A stretch of 64,000 nt of DNA from Archangium sp. (GCA_022843845.1 JALHMW010000003.1:124001-188000); one strand, 5' to 3'; shown: positions 9,773 through 19,403, counted from the stretch's first letter. Notes: generated by a model not told the origin, from the letters alone. Numbers and translations are program-made.

Positions 9773-10297
9773 TCAGCCTCGGCGGAGGAACTCCACCGCG
9801 AGCTCGATGGCCCGGGCCTCATGCCGGCCGAACGAGTGCCCAGCGCCCTCGAGCACCGCGACCTGCAGCGCCCGGTTCTTCGCCACCAGCGGCTGCAACA
9901 CCTCGAGCGGCCCCTTCTCGTCGGCGTCTCCCTGAACGATCAGCGTCGGCACCCGCACGGCGAGCAGCGCGGCTTCGTCGTCGGGCCGTGGGCGTCCTGG
10001 AGGACGAACAGGAAAGCCAAGCAACACCAACGCTCGCACCCGGTGCGTCAGCGCATGACGAAGCGCGATCCTCCCACCGAAGGAGCGCCCCACGATCGAC
10101 GGGATGGCCCGCGGTGCGAGGTGCGCCGCCAGGTGCGCCAGCTCCCGCTCGAAGCCAGGTGACGGCCTCCCACGAGGCAGCCCGGGGAACTCGGCGCTGA
10201 AACGGTCTCCCGCGGCCTTCGCGACGGCGACGAGGATCGGCTGTCGCGCCGCGCCATTGAAGCCAGGCAGCAGCACCAGCGATCGTCTCGCGCTCAT
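9773..10297 (-). CDS. Small alpha/beta hydrolase (KANL3/Tex30-like)
   Basis: This compact 174-residue alpha/beta hydrolase carries an oxyanion-type LLPGFNG loop, a nucleophile elbow G70-R-S72-F-G, an acidic residue in QGDADEKGP (D124 or D126) and a histidine in GAGHSFG (H154), which together make a credible Ser-Asp-His triad. It lacks a cap domain. Its ATG overlaps the stop of the upstream TPR gene by 4 nt (ATGA), so the two are translationally coupled. The substrate cannot be deduced; the family includes esterases and dienelactone-hydrolase-like enzymes. Confidence 0.85.
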   Translation of the reverse strand: MSARRSLVLLPGFNGAARQPILVAVAKAAGDRFSAEFPGLPRGRPSPGFERELAHLAAHLAPRAIPSIVGRSFGGRIALRHALTHRVRALVLLGFPVRPPGRPRPDDEAALLAVRVPTLIVQGDADEKGPLEVLQPLVAKNRALQVAVLEGAGHSFGRHEARAIELAVEFLRRG

Positions 10298-12282
10298 TTC
10301 GCGCCGAGCAATTGAGCGAGCACGCTCGGCCCACCCTCGAAGTGCAGCAGGAAGGCCTCACGGAAGCGCTTCAGCTCATCCCAGCTCAGGTCGATCGCCA
10401 GGCCATGCGCGACGGGATCGCGGAGCCGCTCCTTCGCCGTCTGGACGAAGCGGGCGAGCGCGTCGAGGAACACTTCCGAGAACCCCAGATCGCGGCTCAG
10501 GAACGTCGCGAAGTCAGCCAACGGCCCGTCGTGGCGGCGGGTGATCGCGCGCACGACCTCACCGAGCGACGGGGCCTTCGCCTCGAACGACCGATCGAAC
10601 GCCTCGACGAACCGATCGAAGTACTCCGGCCGGCGGCCGCGCTTCTCACGCACGGCGCCCTTCAAGAACGGCTCACGGCGGCCTTCCCGCTCCAGCCACT
10701 CGTCGAAGCGCTGCACCAGCAACATGAAGAGCGCGCGCTCCAGCGCCCCAGAGAACAACACCGCCACCGCGGCCGACGGCAGCTCGGAGTACAGGCCCTT
10801 CTGGTAGGTACGCTCCGCGACGAGCACCATGCGCAGGAGCGTCTCGGGACACTTCGGGGCGACGCTGCCGAGCCCCTCGTCGACGACCTGCCGGGCCTTC
10901 TCGTCGCTGTCGCGGTCGCGGGCCTCGAGCTCTTCGCGCAGCCGCAGCGCCTGCCCGTCCTTCACCTTCTTCGCGTCGCGCTCGAGCTGCCTCGCCCGGC
11001 CCTCCGCGTCGGCCGAGAGGTGCTTGAGGCGCTGGAGCTCGCGGCGCATGGCGTCGAGCTCGCCTTCACGCGCGAGGAACCGCCGCTTCATCGCCTCGGC
11101 CTCGGAGCGGGCGGCCTCGACGCGGGCCTCCGCCGACGCCTTGAGCTCGTGTTTCCACGCGACGCGCCGCGACGACGACTGCGACGCCAGCCGTGCTTCG
11201 GCCTCGTTGGGATCGAGCTCGAGCGCCTTCGCGAACGACGCGTCGGCCAGCTCGAAGTCTCCGCGTTCGGCCGAGAGGTGCCCCAGCTCGAGCCACACCC
11301 GCGCGCCGAGGAGCTTCAGCTCTGCCTCGGGCAGCGCCTTCGCGCGATCGATCATCGCCCGAGACTCGTCGAGCTGGCCCAGCAGCCGCATCGCGCGCGC
11401 GCGGGCGACCAGGCGCTCGAAGTCGTAGCCCGGGAGCCGCTCGCCGACCGAGCCCTCGGAGCGATCGAGCTCGGCCATCGCCTCGATGGGCCGGTTCCGG
11501 CTCAGGTACACCTGCGCGAAGAGCAGCCGGTCTTCGGCGCTCGCCGCTTCGCCACAGCGCTGAATGAAGGCCGTCGCGAGGGCCTCTTCACCGTTGAGCT
11601 GCGCGGCCAGCGCGGCGTGCGGAAGATGCTCGTGCTCGAGCTGCCCATCGGCGTCGAGCGCCCGGAACCGCTCGAGCGAGCCTCGCGGATCGCCCTGCAT
11701 CAGCCGGCAGTCGGCCTCGATGGCGCGCGCGGCGGAGCGGATCGTCGCGTCACGCGAGTTCGTGCCGATCTGCACCGCGATGGCTTCGGCGCCGTGCGCG
11801 TCGCCTCGCTGCGCCTTGGCGAGCGCGAGCACCAGCCGCGTGTCGTCCCCGCCGCCCGTCAACAACGCCGCGGCCAGCGTCGTCTCGGCCTCTTCGATGC
11901 GGCCGACCTTCAGCAGCCCGGCCGCGAAGTGCGTCAGGAACGTGGGGTCGCGTCGCATCTGGTTGCGCACGCGCGACATGAGCTCGACGGCCCGGGCCGA
12001 CTCGTTGGCGTGGAGCAGCAGCGCGCCCAGCCGCACCATCAGGTTCGGTTGGTCTGGAAACCTCGTGAGCGCCTTCTCGACGAAGAGCCTCGCTTCCGCC
12101 CGCCGGCCCGACAGCTCGAGGGCCTCGGCGTACAGCGTGTGGGCATCGGCACCGGGGAGCACCTGCACCTCGACGACCGGCTCGAGCACCTCAATGGCCC
12201 GGTCGTACGCCTTCGTGCTCAACAGGAGCCGCGCCTGGTCGAGGAGCGCCGAGGCCTTCCGCTTGTTGAGCCGACCCGCCAC
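10294..12282 (-). CDS. TPR-repeat protein with coiled coil and C-terminal helical domain
   Basis: This 662-residue soluble protein has no signal peptide. Residues ~10-360 contain serial helix-turn-helix TPR-like repeats, for example AYDRAIEVLEPVV, EEAETTLAAALL and FELADASFAKALELDPNEAEA. Residues ~370-470 are a charged coiled coil rich in E, R and K (KRRFLAREGELDAMRRELQ). The final ~180 residues form a separate helical region of unknown function ending in FEGGPSVLAQLLGAK. TPRs mediate protein-protein contacts; the partner is not evident. It is coupled to the downstream hydrolase by the 4-nt overlap. Confidence 0.85.
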   Translation of the reverse strand: MAGRLNKRKASALLDQARLLLSTKAYDRAIEVLEPVVEVQVLPGADAHTLYAEALELSGRRAEARLFVEKALTRFPDQPNLMVRLGALLLHANESARAVELMSRVRNQMRRDPTFLTHFAAGLLKVGRIEEAETTLAAALLTGGGDDTRLVLALAKAQRGDAHGAEAIAVQIGTNSRDATIRSAARAIEADCRLMQGDPRGSLERFRALDADGQLEHEHLPHAALAAQLNGEEALATAFIQRCGEAASAEDRLLFAQVYLSRNRPIEAMAELDRSEGSVGERLPGYDFERLVARARAMRLLGQLDESRAMIDRAKALPEAELKLLGARVWLELGHLSAERGDFELADASFAKALELDPNEAEARLASQSSSRRVAWKHELKASAEARVEAARSEAEAMKRRFLAREGELDAMRRELQRLKHLSADAEGRARQLERDAKKVKDGQALRLREELEARDRDSDEKARQVVDEGLGSVAPKCPETLLRMVLVAERTYQKGLYSELPSAAVAVLFSGALERALFMLLVQRFDEWLEREGRREPFLKGAVREKRGRRPEYFDRFVEAFDRSFEAKAPSLGEVVRAITRRHDGPLADFATFLSRDLGFSEVFLDALARFVQTAKERLRDPVAHGLAIDLSWDELKRFREAFLLHFEGGPSVLAQLLGAK

Positions 12283-12315
12283 GAGGCGAAGTCTAGCGGG
12301 CGATGCCCCGGGCCC

Positions 12316-12531
12316 TCAGGGCTTTTCGCGCGGAAGAAAGAAGTCCTTCACCACGAGCCTCGGCTGCGGGGCTGGTGCAGGAGCCTCGGCCGGAGGGAGC
12401 TCGACTGGCGTGGCGCCCAGACCGAGGGCGTCGAGCAGCTCCTGTCGCGTCTTGTAGCGAGCCGCGTCGGCGCCGAACCGCTCTCGCGCCTGCGTCAAGA
12501 GCTCTCTCATCGTGTAGGTGCGGCCCGGCAT
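12316..12531 (-). CDS. Small conserved basic protein, Rho-N/SAP-like N-terminus (tentative)
   Basis: This 71-residue protein was started at ATG 12531 because the conserved-looking part begins with MPGRTYTMRELLTQARERFG; the open frame extends further upstream but runs into the start of the divergent glycosyltransferase. Residues 5-36 form two short helices (TMRELLTQARERFG and KTRQELLDALGL) reminiscent of small SAP/Rho-N-type helical hairpins, which is a resemblance only. The tail is Pro/Ala-rich and ends FFLPREKP. It sits 33 nt upstream of the TPR gene on the same strand. Confidence 0.6.
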   Translation of the reverse strand: MPGRTYTMRELLTQARERFGADAARYKTRQELLDALGLGATPVELPPAEAPAPAPQPRLVVKDFFLPREKP

Positions 12532-12597
12532 CGGCGTGCGTTTCTCACTCAGCCCCGTGCCGGTCAACGTGGCATCATCTTCCTCGGCTTGACCGAG

Positions 12598-15267
12598 TTG
12601 CCACGACTGCTGTTCTGCTGTTTCGACGTGGTGCCGGCACCGCATGCGACCTCACGCCGAATCACCGAGTACCTGAAGGGCCTCGTCGACCAGTACCAGG
12701 TCGTCGTGCTCTCGGTGAAGACGCCCGACCACTCGCACATCGAGCGCTACCATGGCGCGCGGCTGCTCCGGGTGCCCGTCGGCAGCGGCGATCTGCGCTC
12801 GCGCATGGAGGCGTTCGATCGCGCGGTGCGCCGCCAGCTCGAGAGCGAAGAGTACCTGTTGGTGCACTTCTTCGATCCCGTCAGCGGCTACCCGCTCTGC
12901 GAGCGACGCGGCGACTTCGGGTACAAGCTCGTCTACGGCGCGGCCCGGTTCCCTTCGAGCGATCTGCCGTCGCTGCTGCCGGGCGAGGGCGCCAACAAAC
13001 GGCTCCTCGCGCGATCTCGCCGGCAGGAGCTGTTCTGCCTGATGAACGCCGACGCGGTGGTGGTGGGCAGCGAGGCAGCTCGCACGCACTGCCTGGGGCT
13101 CGGCGTGCCCGAGGCCAACGTCAACGTGCTCCGCGCGCCGGTCGAGCTCGCGCCCTTTTCGCCCGAGGTGATGGGCAAGCCCGATGGCGAGCCCACCCGC
13201 CTGATTCACCTCGGCAGCCACGGCAAACACCAGGATCTGTCTCTGCTGCTCGAGGCGCTCGCGAAGACGAAGACGGCGGTGAAGCTGGCGCTGGTGGGCC
13301 CGTCGTCGCCCGAGCTCACGCCGGCCCTCAAGGAGCGCGCGGCCGAGCTGAAGCTGACCGAGCGGGTCGAGTTCCAGGAGCCGGTCGTTCACGACGATCT
13401 CCACAAGGTGCTCGCCGCCGCCGACGTGGGCGTGTTGACGCTCACCGACGAGCCCCGGAACCGGGCGATGACGCCGCTGGCGCGCATCGGAGAGCTCCTC
13501 GCAGCCGGCCGGCCCATCATCGCCGCCGACCTGCCGCTGACGCGCGAGCTCGTGCCTGCGGCAGCGGCGCGCTTCTACACGCCGGGCAACGCGGACTCGC
13601 TGGCCGAGGCCATCGACGCGCTCGCGGCAGACCCCGCCCTGCGGTGCACGATGGGCGCGGCGGGGAGGACCGCGGCCTCGGCGATCGACTCGCAGGTGGT
13701 GTGCCAGCAGCTCATCGCGCTCTATCGCCGCGTCGCGCCGGGCGCCTCGGTGCCGGCCGATGCGCACGTCGACGACGTCGACCCCAGCGACGCGACCCAG
13801 CTCGGCGCGCCTGCACCCGACGAGCTGACCCAGGCCGTGAAGCGGGCGCCCGAGAGCGACTCGCAGAAGGTCGACATCGGCACCAACAAGGTGAAGACCG
13901 ACCCTGCGGCGATGGGGTTACCTCCAGAGGCCGACACCGGCACCGATCAAGCCGTCGTGCGCGGCCGACCGCCCGTCATGGGCGTGTTGTTGAGGGACGA
14001 CGCGCCGCCCGTGCCGGTCGAGACCACCGATCCCGCGGTGGTGTCTGACCGCGAGGCCCCGGTGGTGATGGGGTTGCCGCTCAACGATCGGCTCCCCGAC
14101 GCCGACGCCGTCGAAGCGCCGCCGCCGAAAGAGCCGCCGCCCGTCGCTGAGGAGGAGGCCCCAGGGTCCCTGGCGGTGGCAGACCCCCTGCTGGAGGATC
14201 CACCAACCCAGGCGTCCGAGCCCCCGGTGTCTCCAGCGTCGACGTCGGTCATCGCGCCTGCTCCAGATGCTGCGCTGGCGCCAACGTCTGCTCCCGCGCC
14301 GGCGCCCACGGCGACGCTCAACACGAGCGACGACGAGCCCCTCGACTTCGTGGCGATGCTCCGGCCGAGCGCGCCGGTGCGCTCGTCGAGCAGCGTGACG
14401 ATTCCGTCGCCCGACATCACGGCGCCGAACCCGCCGGCCGCTCCCCGCGCGCCCGCGCCGATTCCCATCGCCGTGCCGACGTCGTTCTCACTGGCGGCGA
14501 ATCGAGCAGGAGCACCGCCGGGCGCGACATTCGTCCCCGTGCCGCTGGGCGGTGTTCCCGTCTCCACCGTGCCTGCCCGGGTGACGACGGTGCCGCTGAC
14601 CTCCGCTGGTGTGTCCGCTCCAGGCGGGGTGCGCCCGTCTGCGGCGCCGGTGCCGAGCTCGGGGAGCGGCCTGCAGCCCAGTCCGCCCCCGCTCTTCGGT
14701 GGCCAGGGAGCCTCGCCGAGCGGCGTGCGCCCTCCGCCGCTCACGGCCCCGACCGAAGCCCCAGGGTCGACGACGAGCGGCGTCCGCGTGCCGCCTGCCG
14801 TTTCGGGCCCCGTGCCTCCACCCGCTCCGGCTGGCTCGACGACGAGCGGCGTCCGCGTGCCGCCGGTGGTTTCGGCACCCGCGGCCGGTGTTGCCAGCAC
14901 GCCCAGCACCGTTCGGCCGGCCGCGCCCGAGGCGCTCCCTCCCATGGTGAGGCTGGTGCCCAACCCCAACCCGGGCGGTCCTCCGCTGCTCACCAAAGAA
15001 GGCGCGGCGACCCACGACGACGTCGTGGAGGTGGACGAAGACGAAGTCGAGCTCGTCAACGACGAGTCGTTCCTTTCGATGCACGACGGTGATGAGCACG
15101 ATGAGATCGACGAGGGCGAGCTGCACGCGCTCGAGACCTCGGCCGCCCCCCCGCCGTCGAGCCTCGACCCCTGGTTCGCGCAGCTGGTGCACGGGTATTG
15201 CCCGCCCGAGTCGCAGCTCTTCACCCGCCACGTCCCGCCCACCACGATGCCGGGGCGAGACACCTGA
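12598..15267 (+). CDS. Glycosyltransferase (group 1/GT4-like) with long disordered Pro/Ala-rich C-terminal tail
   Basis: The protein is 889 residues if the TTG at 12598 is used. That start gives the Rossmann-like opening LPRLLFCCFDVVPAP; upstream sequence is only the shadow of a minus-strand gene. Residues 1-375 form a GT-B glycosyltransferase: HGKHQDLSLLLEAL, ALVGPSSPELTP, RVEFQEPVVHDDLHKVLAAADVGVLTL and an ELLAAGRPIIAADL segment near the sugar-nucleotide site. Residues ~380-889 are low-complexity (Pro, Ala, Val, Thr, Ser) with a perfect 29-bp direct repeat (14767-14795 and 14836-14864) encoding STTSGVRVPP twice, and an acidic patch near the end. The tail probably makes contacts rather than catalyses. 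The AglZ-like gene follows in the same direction. Confidence 0.8.
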   Translation: MPRLLFCCFDVVPAPHATSRRITEYLKGLVDQYQVVVLSVKTPDHSHIERYHGARLLRVPVGSGDLRSRMEAFDRAVRRQLESEEYLLVHFFDPVSGYPLCERRGDFGYKLVYGAARFPSSDLPSLLPGEGANKRLLARSRRQELFCLMNADAVVVGSEAARTHCLGLGVPEANVNVLRAPVELAPFSPEVMGKPDGEPTRLIHLGSHGKHQDLSLLLEALAKTKTAVKLALVGPSSPELTPALKERAAELKLTERVEFQEPVVHDDLHKVLAAADVGVLTLTDEPRNRAMTPLARIGELLAAGRPIIAADLPLTRELVPAAAARFYTPGNADSLAEAIDALAADPALRCTMGAAGRTAASAIDSQVVCQQLIALYRRVAPGASVPADAHVDDVDPSDATQLGAPAPDELTQAVKRAPESDSQKVDIGTNKVKTDPAAMGLPPEADTGTDQAVVRGRPPVMGVLLRDDAPPVPVETTDPAVVSDREAPVVMGLPLNDRLPDADAVEAPPPKEPPPVAEEEAPGSLAVADPLLEDPPTQASEPPVSPASTSVIAPAPDAALAPTSAPAPAPTATLNTSDDEPLDFVAMLRPSAPVRSSSSVTIPSPDITAPNPPAAPRAPAPIPIAVPTSFSLAANRAGAPPGATFVPVPLGGVPVSTVPARVTTVPLTSAGVSAPGGVRPSAAPVPSSGSGLQPSPPPLFGGQGASPSGVRPPPLTAPTEAPGSTTSGVRVPPAVSGPVPPPAPAGSTTSGVRVPPVVSAPAAGVASTPSTVRPAAPEALPPMVRLVPNPNPGGPPLLTKEGAATHDDVVEVDEDEVELVNDESFLSMHDGDEHDEIDEGELHALETSAAPPPSSLDPWFAQLVHGYCPPESQLFTRHVPPTTMPGRDT
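14767..14864 (+). repeat. 29-bp perfect direct repeat inside the glycosyltransferase tail
   Basis: A 29-bp sequence beginning TCGACGACGAGCGGC occurs at 14767-14795 and again at 14836-14864, 69 bp apart, so the repeat stays in frame (23 codons). It encodes STTSGVRVPP. More degenerate SGVRPP copies lie just upstream, which suggests expansion of a disordered tail by slippage or recombination. Confidence 0.85.
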
Positions 15268-15273
15268 GACACC

Positions 15274-15304
15274 CCGCACAAGCCGGTTTACCGGCCTCGT
15301 GCGG
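15274..15304 (+). terminator. Hairpin between glycosyltransferase and AglZ-like gene
   Basis: CCGCAC-AAG-CCGG, loop TTTA, CCGG-CCT-CGTGCGG forms a long GC-rich stem with a small internal loop 7 nt after the glycosyltransferase stop. There is no U-tract, so it may be an imperfect terminator or an mRNA-stabilising hairpin. Confidence 0.5.
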
Positions 15305-15356
15305 CGTAGCAGACTGCTTCGCCGCCTTCGTCTTCCCCTGAAGAGAAAAGAGCCTC

Positions 15357-18300
15357 ATGGAGCGCCGCGTCCTCATCGTCGAAAGTCAGAACGACTTCGC
15401 CCTCACCATGGCTTCGGTGCTGAAAGACGCCGGCTATTCTACGAGCCTGGCGACCAGCGCCGCTGAGGCCACTCGCGAGCTCGAGAAGCGGCGGCCCGAT
15501 CTCGTCGTGCTGCGCGCCGAGCTGCCGGACCAGAGCGGGTTCGTGCTCTGCGGCAACATTCGCAAGGGCAAGTTCGGGCAGAACCTGCCGGTCATTCTGC
15601 TGTCGAGCGAGTCGCGCATCGAGGCGCTGCAGCAGCACGCGGCCTCGCCCAACGCCGCGCACGGCTACCTCGCCATCCCCTTCGAGATGAGCGAGCTGAC
15701 CCGGCTCACCACCACCATCGCGCCTCCAGGCCAGGCGGGCGGCCCGTCGTCGACCTCGGAAGAAGAAGACGCGGCGCTCGACAACGCGCTCACGGGCGCT
15801 GGCCCCACCACCGAGATCCCCGCGCAGGGTGCACCGCCGCCGCTCAAAACCACCGCCGGAGGCCCGCCTCGCCTGCCCCGCCGTGAGCGCCGCAGCCAGC
15901 TGACCGATGAAGATCGCGCCTTCCTCGATCGCGCCTTCCAGTCGATCGCCGATCGAAAAGCCGAGCTGCTCGCCGAGTCCCGTGAGCTGCGCCGCACCCC
16001 GCCCCGCCGCGACATGCTGGGCACGCCGGAAGCGAAGATTCAGATCCTACGCGACGAGCTGAAGACGCGCGAGGCGCAGATCGCCCGCTTGTCGGAGATC
16101 TGGACCGTTCGTGAGCGCGAGCTGCTCTCGGTCGAGGACCGCATCTCGGAGAAGGACGTCGAGATTCAGGGCCTGAAGATGCAGGTCGACGACTTCACCC
16201 GTCGCCTCAACGACTCGCAGAACACCCTCGTCGAGAAGGAGCGCGAGCACGGCAGACAGGTCGAAGATCTGCTGCTGCAGAAGTTCATCGGCGAGAAGGA
16301 AGTCATCGAGGTCGTCTCTGCCAAAGAGAAGGACATCAACGGGCTCCGGAAAGAGCTGAACAACAAGGAAGACGAGATCGTTCGCAAGAGCGGCGAGCTC
16401 GAGCAGCAGCGCAAGGAGTACGAGGCCCTCGAGAAGGACTACCAGCTCGCCACCCTCGAGTTCGAGGTGAAGGAGAAGGAGCTGCAGCAGACCGTCGCCG
16501 CGCGCGACGAGCAGGTCAGCGGACTGAAGACCGATCTCGAAGGGCTGCAGCAGACGCACGAGACGACGGTCTCGGAGCGTGACGCGAAGTACGCCGAGTT
16601 CGAAGGCATCGGCAAGGCGCTACAGGAGACCATCGACGCCAACCAGGCCGAGCGCGACGCCACCGTGCAGACGCTCGAGAGCCAGCTGCGGTTGTCGACC
16701 GAGCGCGGCGATCGCGGCGAGGCCGAGGTCGCGCGCCTCGAAGGCGAGCTGTCGGACGCGCGGGCGAGATCGTCCGAGAAGATCGGCGAGCTCGAAGGCG
16801 AGGTCGCGGGCCTCAAGAGCAACCTCGAGGCGCTGGCCGCCGAGAAGGCCGAGTCGGAGCAGAACCTCACCGAGAAGATCGGCGAGCGCGACACCCGGGT
16901 CGCCCAGCTCGAGCAGGAGCTGACCGACACCGTCGAGCGCAAGGATCGTCAGGAGGCCGAGCTCCAGTCGCAGATCCAGGAGCGGCTCGAGAAGATCGGC
17001 GAGCTCGAAGGCGAAGTCGAAGCCGCCAAGCAGGCCCTGGCCGATCGGGAAGCCGAGCTCCAGGGTGAGCTCGGTGACGTCGGCGGCCAGCTGCAAGAGG
17101 CGCAGGGCCTCATCGCAGCGAACACCGCCTCCATCGCCGAGCTGTCGCAGACCTCGGAGCAGCGCCAGCGCACCATCGACGGCCTCAACGCCGACGTCGC
17201 CGACCGCGACGCGCGCATCACCGATCTCGAGGGCCGCTTCTCGAACGCGCAGCAGACCATCGCCGACCGCGACGGAGAGATCGGCGCCCTGAAGCAGACG
17301 CTCGAGGAGCGCGGCAAGGAGGTCGAAGGCCTCGAGGCACGGGCGACCGAGCGCGACCAGGAGATCACGAACCTCACCACCACCCTCGACGAGACGCAGA
17401 AGGCGCTGCTCTCGACCCAGGACACCCTCAACCAGACGCAGGCCGCCCTCGAGGCGAAGACGAGCGAGCAGGAAGAGACCGCCGGCACGCTGGAGCGCAC
17501 GCAGCTGGAGCTCGAGCAGACCCGCAAGGAGCGCGACGAGCGCCAGGGCGAGATCGTCTCGGCCCGCAACGAGATCCAGCGCGTCACCGGCCTGTTCCGT
17601 CAGACCGAGTCGGCCAAGGCGCAGCTCGAGGAGCAGCTCTCTGGCGAGATCGGCCAGCTGAAGACGTCGCTCTCGGAAGCGCAGGGCAACTACGAGGCCG
17701 AGGCCTCGGCGCACCAGCAGCTCGAGAAGGAGACGTCGGCCACGATCGCGCAGCTCACCGAGGAGCGCGACGGCCTCGCCGGCAAGCTCGAGGTCACCCA
17801 GGTCGATCTCGCCGCCACGCGCTCCAACCTCGACGACACCGCGAAGTCGCTCGACATCGAGAAGCGCGCGCTCGCCGACACGCAGAAGCACTACGAAGAG
17901 CGCGTCGCCACCCTCGAGGAGGAGCTCAATCAGACCCGTGAGCAGGCGCAGGATCTCACCGAGCAGCTCGGCCTCACCAAGCAGGAGCTCGGCGCCCGCG
18001 TCTCGGATCTCACCCAGCTCAACGCCAAGCTCGCGCACGCCGAAGACACCCGCGCCAACCTCGACGAGCGCATCACCACGCTCACCGAGGAGTCGCAGCG
18101 CCGCGAAGAGCTGCTGCAGAACGACGTCGCCGCGAAGTCGAAGGAGCTCGCCGACACGCTGCGCAAGCTCTCGACGCAGCAGCAGGAGAAGGTGCGGCAG
18201 GTCGACGTGCTCACCCGAGAGGTCACCGCGAAGACCGAGCTGTCGAAGCAGCTCGAGCTCAAGCTCAAGTCGCTCTTCGACGAGTCCAAGAAGAAGACCG

Positions 18301-19367
18301 ACGAGCTGTCGAACGCGAAGGCCGGCCTGGCCAGCGAGCTCGACTCTGCGAAGAAGGAGCTCGTCGAGAAGAGCGCTGCGCTCGAGAAGATGACCGAGGC
18401 GCAGGCGCACGCCGTCACCGAGCGCGACCAGGTCAAAGCGCAGATCGGCCAGCAGCTGCAGCAGGCCAACGCCCGCCTCCAGGAGGCCGGCAACGCGCTC
18501 AACCAGGAGAAGGCGGCCGCCAAGAAGGCCCACGACGACTTCGCCCAGAAGCTCCAGCGCGCCGAGGCCCGCATCGCCCAGGTGCAGCAGGAGTCGCAGA
18601 CGAAGGTGTCGGAGATGGAGACGCGCCTGAAGGAGGCCCAGAGCCAGCTGGCGACCCGGCAGCGCCGCGTCGGCGAGCTCGAGCAGGCCATGGAGGGAGC
18701 CAACGCCGTGCGCACCCGCGCCGAGAAGGAGCTGCAGGCGAAGATCACCGGCGCCGAGCAGAAGGCCAACGACGCCGCGGCCAAGCTGCAGGCCGCCATC
18801 GCCGAGAAGAAGGCCATCGAGGGTGCGCACCAGAAGTCGCTCGAGGACTCGAACACCAAGCACAAGGCAGAGATCGAGCGCCGCGAGCAGGTGAAGGCCC
18901 AGGAGGTGAAGCGGCTGCAGGAGGCCGTGCAGGAGAAGTCGAAGCAGCTCAAAGTCGTCGAGCTCGAGCTGGCCCGGTACAAGAACAAGCCGGCGGGTGG
19001 TGCTGCGACGTCGAGTCCGTCGGCCGCGCGCCCCGCTCCGCCAGCGGGCATTCCCGTGACGACGACGCCCAACGCGGCGCGCTCACCTGCCGCTTCGCTG
19101 TCGCAGCTGGGCGAAGAGTTCGAGGAGGCGACCAAGGTCAACATGATCCCCGAGGCGGCCACTCGCCCGGCTGCCGCGGTCGCTCGGCCGACGGCCGCTC
19201 CGCCTGCAGCCAGGCCCGCGACCCTGCCCGCGCGCCCCGCCATCACCGCTGCGGCCCCCAAACGAGCCGGCCAGTCCGACGACCGCACCGTGGTGGGGCA
19301 GCTGCCTCCCGCCGTGAAGGACGAGGACGCCGACTTCACCAGCATCATCGACAAGCTGGGCGAGTAG
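15357..19367 (+). CDS. AglZ/FrzS-like protein: pseudo-receiver plus giant coiled coil
   Basis: The protein is 1,336 residues. Residues 1-120 have a response-regulator fold (RRVLIVES, PDLVVLRAELPDQSGF, LPVILLSS, AIPFEMSEL), but key residues are lost: the acidic pair is E9-S10, the phospho-acceptor position is R53 and the conserved Lys before PF is I. It therefore cannot be phosphorylated in the usual way. A Pro-rich linker (~140-180) leads to ~1,000 residues of heptad-rich coiled coil, then a Pro/Ala-rich tail ending in an acidic DEDADFTSIIDKLGE. This architecture and length match Myxococcus AglZ, which links Frz signalling to A-motility through MglA; FrzS is a shorter relative. The assignment to motility is inferred from architecture. 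Confidence 0.82.
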   Translation: MERRVLIVESQNDFALTMASVLKDAGYSTSLATSAAEATRELEKRRPDLVVLRAELPDQSGFVLCGNIRKGKFGQNLPVILLSSESRIEALQQHAASPNAAHGYLAIPFEMSELTRLTTTIAPPGQAGGPSSTSEEEDAALDNALTGAGPTTEIPAQGAPPPLKTTAGGPPRLPRRERRSQLTDEDRAFLDRAFQSIADRKAELLAESRELRRTPPRRDMLGTPEAKIQILRDELKTREAQIARLSEIWTVRERELLSVEDRISEKDVEIQGLKMQVDDFTRRLNDSQNTLVEKEREHGRQVEDLLLQKFIGEKEVIEVVSAKEKDINGLRKELNNKEDEIVRKSGELEQQRKEYEALEKDYQLATLEFEVKEKELQQTVAARDEQVSGLKTDLEGLQQTHETTVSERDAKYAEFEGIGKALQETIDANQAERDATVQTLESQLRLSTERGDRGEAEVARLEGELSDARARSSEKIGELEGEVAGLKSNLEALAAEKAESEQNLTEKIGERDTRVAQLEQELTDTVERKDRQEAELQSQIQERLEKIGELEGEVEAAKQALADREAELQGELGDVGGQLQEAQGLIAANTASIAELSQTSEQRQRTIDGLNADVADRDARITDLEGRFSNAQQTIADRDGEIGALKQTLEERGKEVEGLEARATERDQEITNLTTTLDETQKALLSTQDTLNQTQAALEAKTSEQEETAGTLERTQLELEQTRKERDERQGEIVSARNEIQRVTGLFRQTESAKAQLEEQLSGEIGQLKTSLSEAQGNYEAEASAHQQLEKETSATIAQLTEERDGLAGKLEVTQVDLAATRSNLDDTAKSLDIEKRALADTQKHYEERVATLEEELNQTREQAQDLTEQLGLTKQELGARVSDLTQLNAKLAHAEDTRANLDERITTLTEESQRREELLQNDVAAKSKELADTLRKLSTQQQEKVRQVDVLTREVTAKTELSKQLELKLKSLFDESKKKTDELSNAKAGLASELDSAKKELVEKSAALEKMTEAQAHAVTERDQVKAQIGQQLQQANARLQEAGNALNQEKAAAKKAHDDFAQKLQRAEARIAQVQQESQTKVSEMETRLKEAQSQLATRQRRVGELEQAMEGANAVRTRAEKELQAKITGAEQKANDAAAKLQAAIAEKKAIEGAHQKSLEDSNTKHKAEIERREQVKAQEVKRLQEAVQEKSKQLKVVELELARYKNKPAGGAATSSPSAARPAPPAGIPVTTTPNAARSPAASLSQLGEEFEEATKVNMIPEAATRPAAAVARPTAAPPAARPATLPARPAITAAAPKRAGQSDDRTVVGQLPPAVKDEDADFTSIIDKLGE

Positions 19368-19403
19368 CCCTCCGCGGGGCAGGTGGGCTAGAGGCTCACC
19401 TCC

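Noticed and set aside
10312..12597. N-terminal 760 codons of a 1,651-codon + frame ending at 15267
   Set aside because: This part is antisense to the TPR gene and reads as shadow text; the glycosyltransferase homology begins at about 12598.
16620..18863. A 747-codon minus-strand frame, Leu-rich
   Set aside because: It is the mirror image of the coiled-coil gene; the Glu/Lys codons of the coiled coil read as Leu in reverse.
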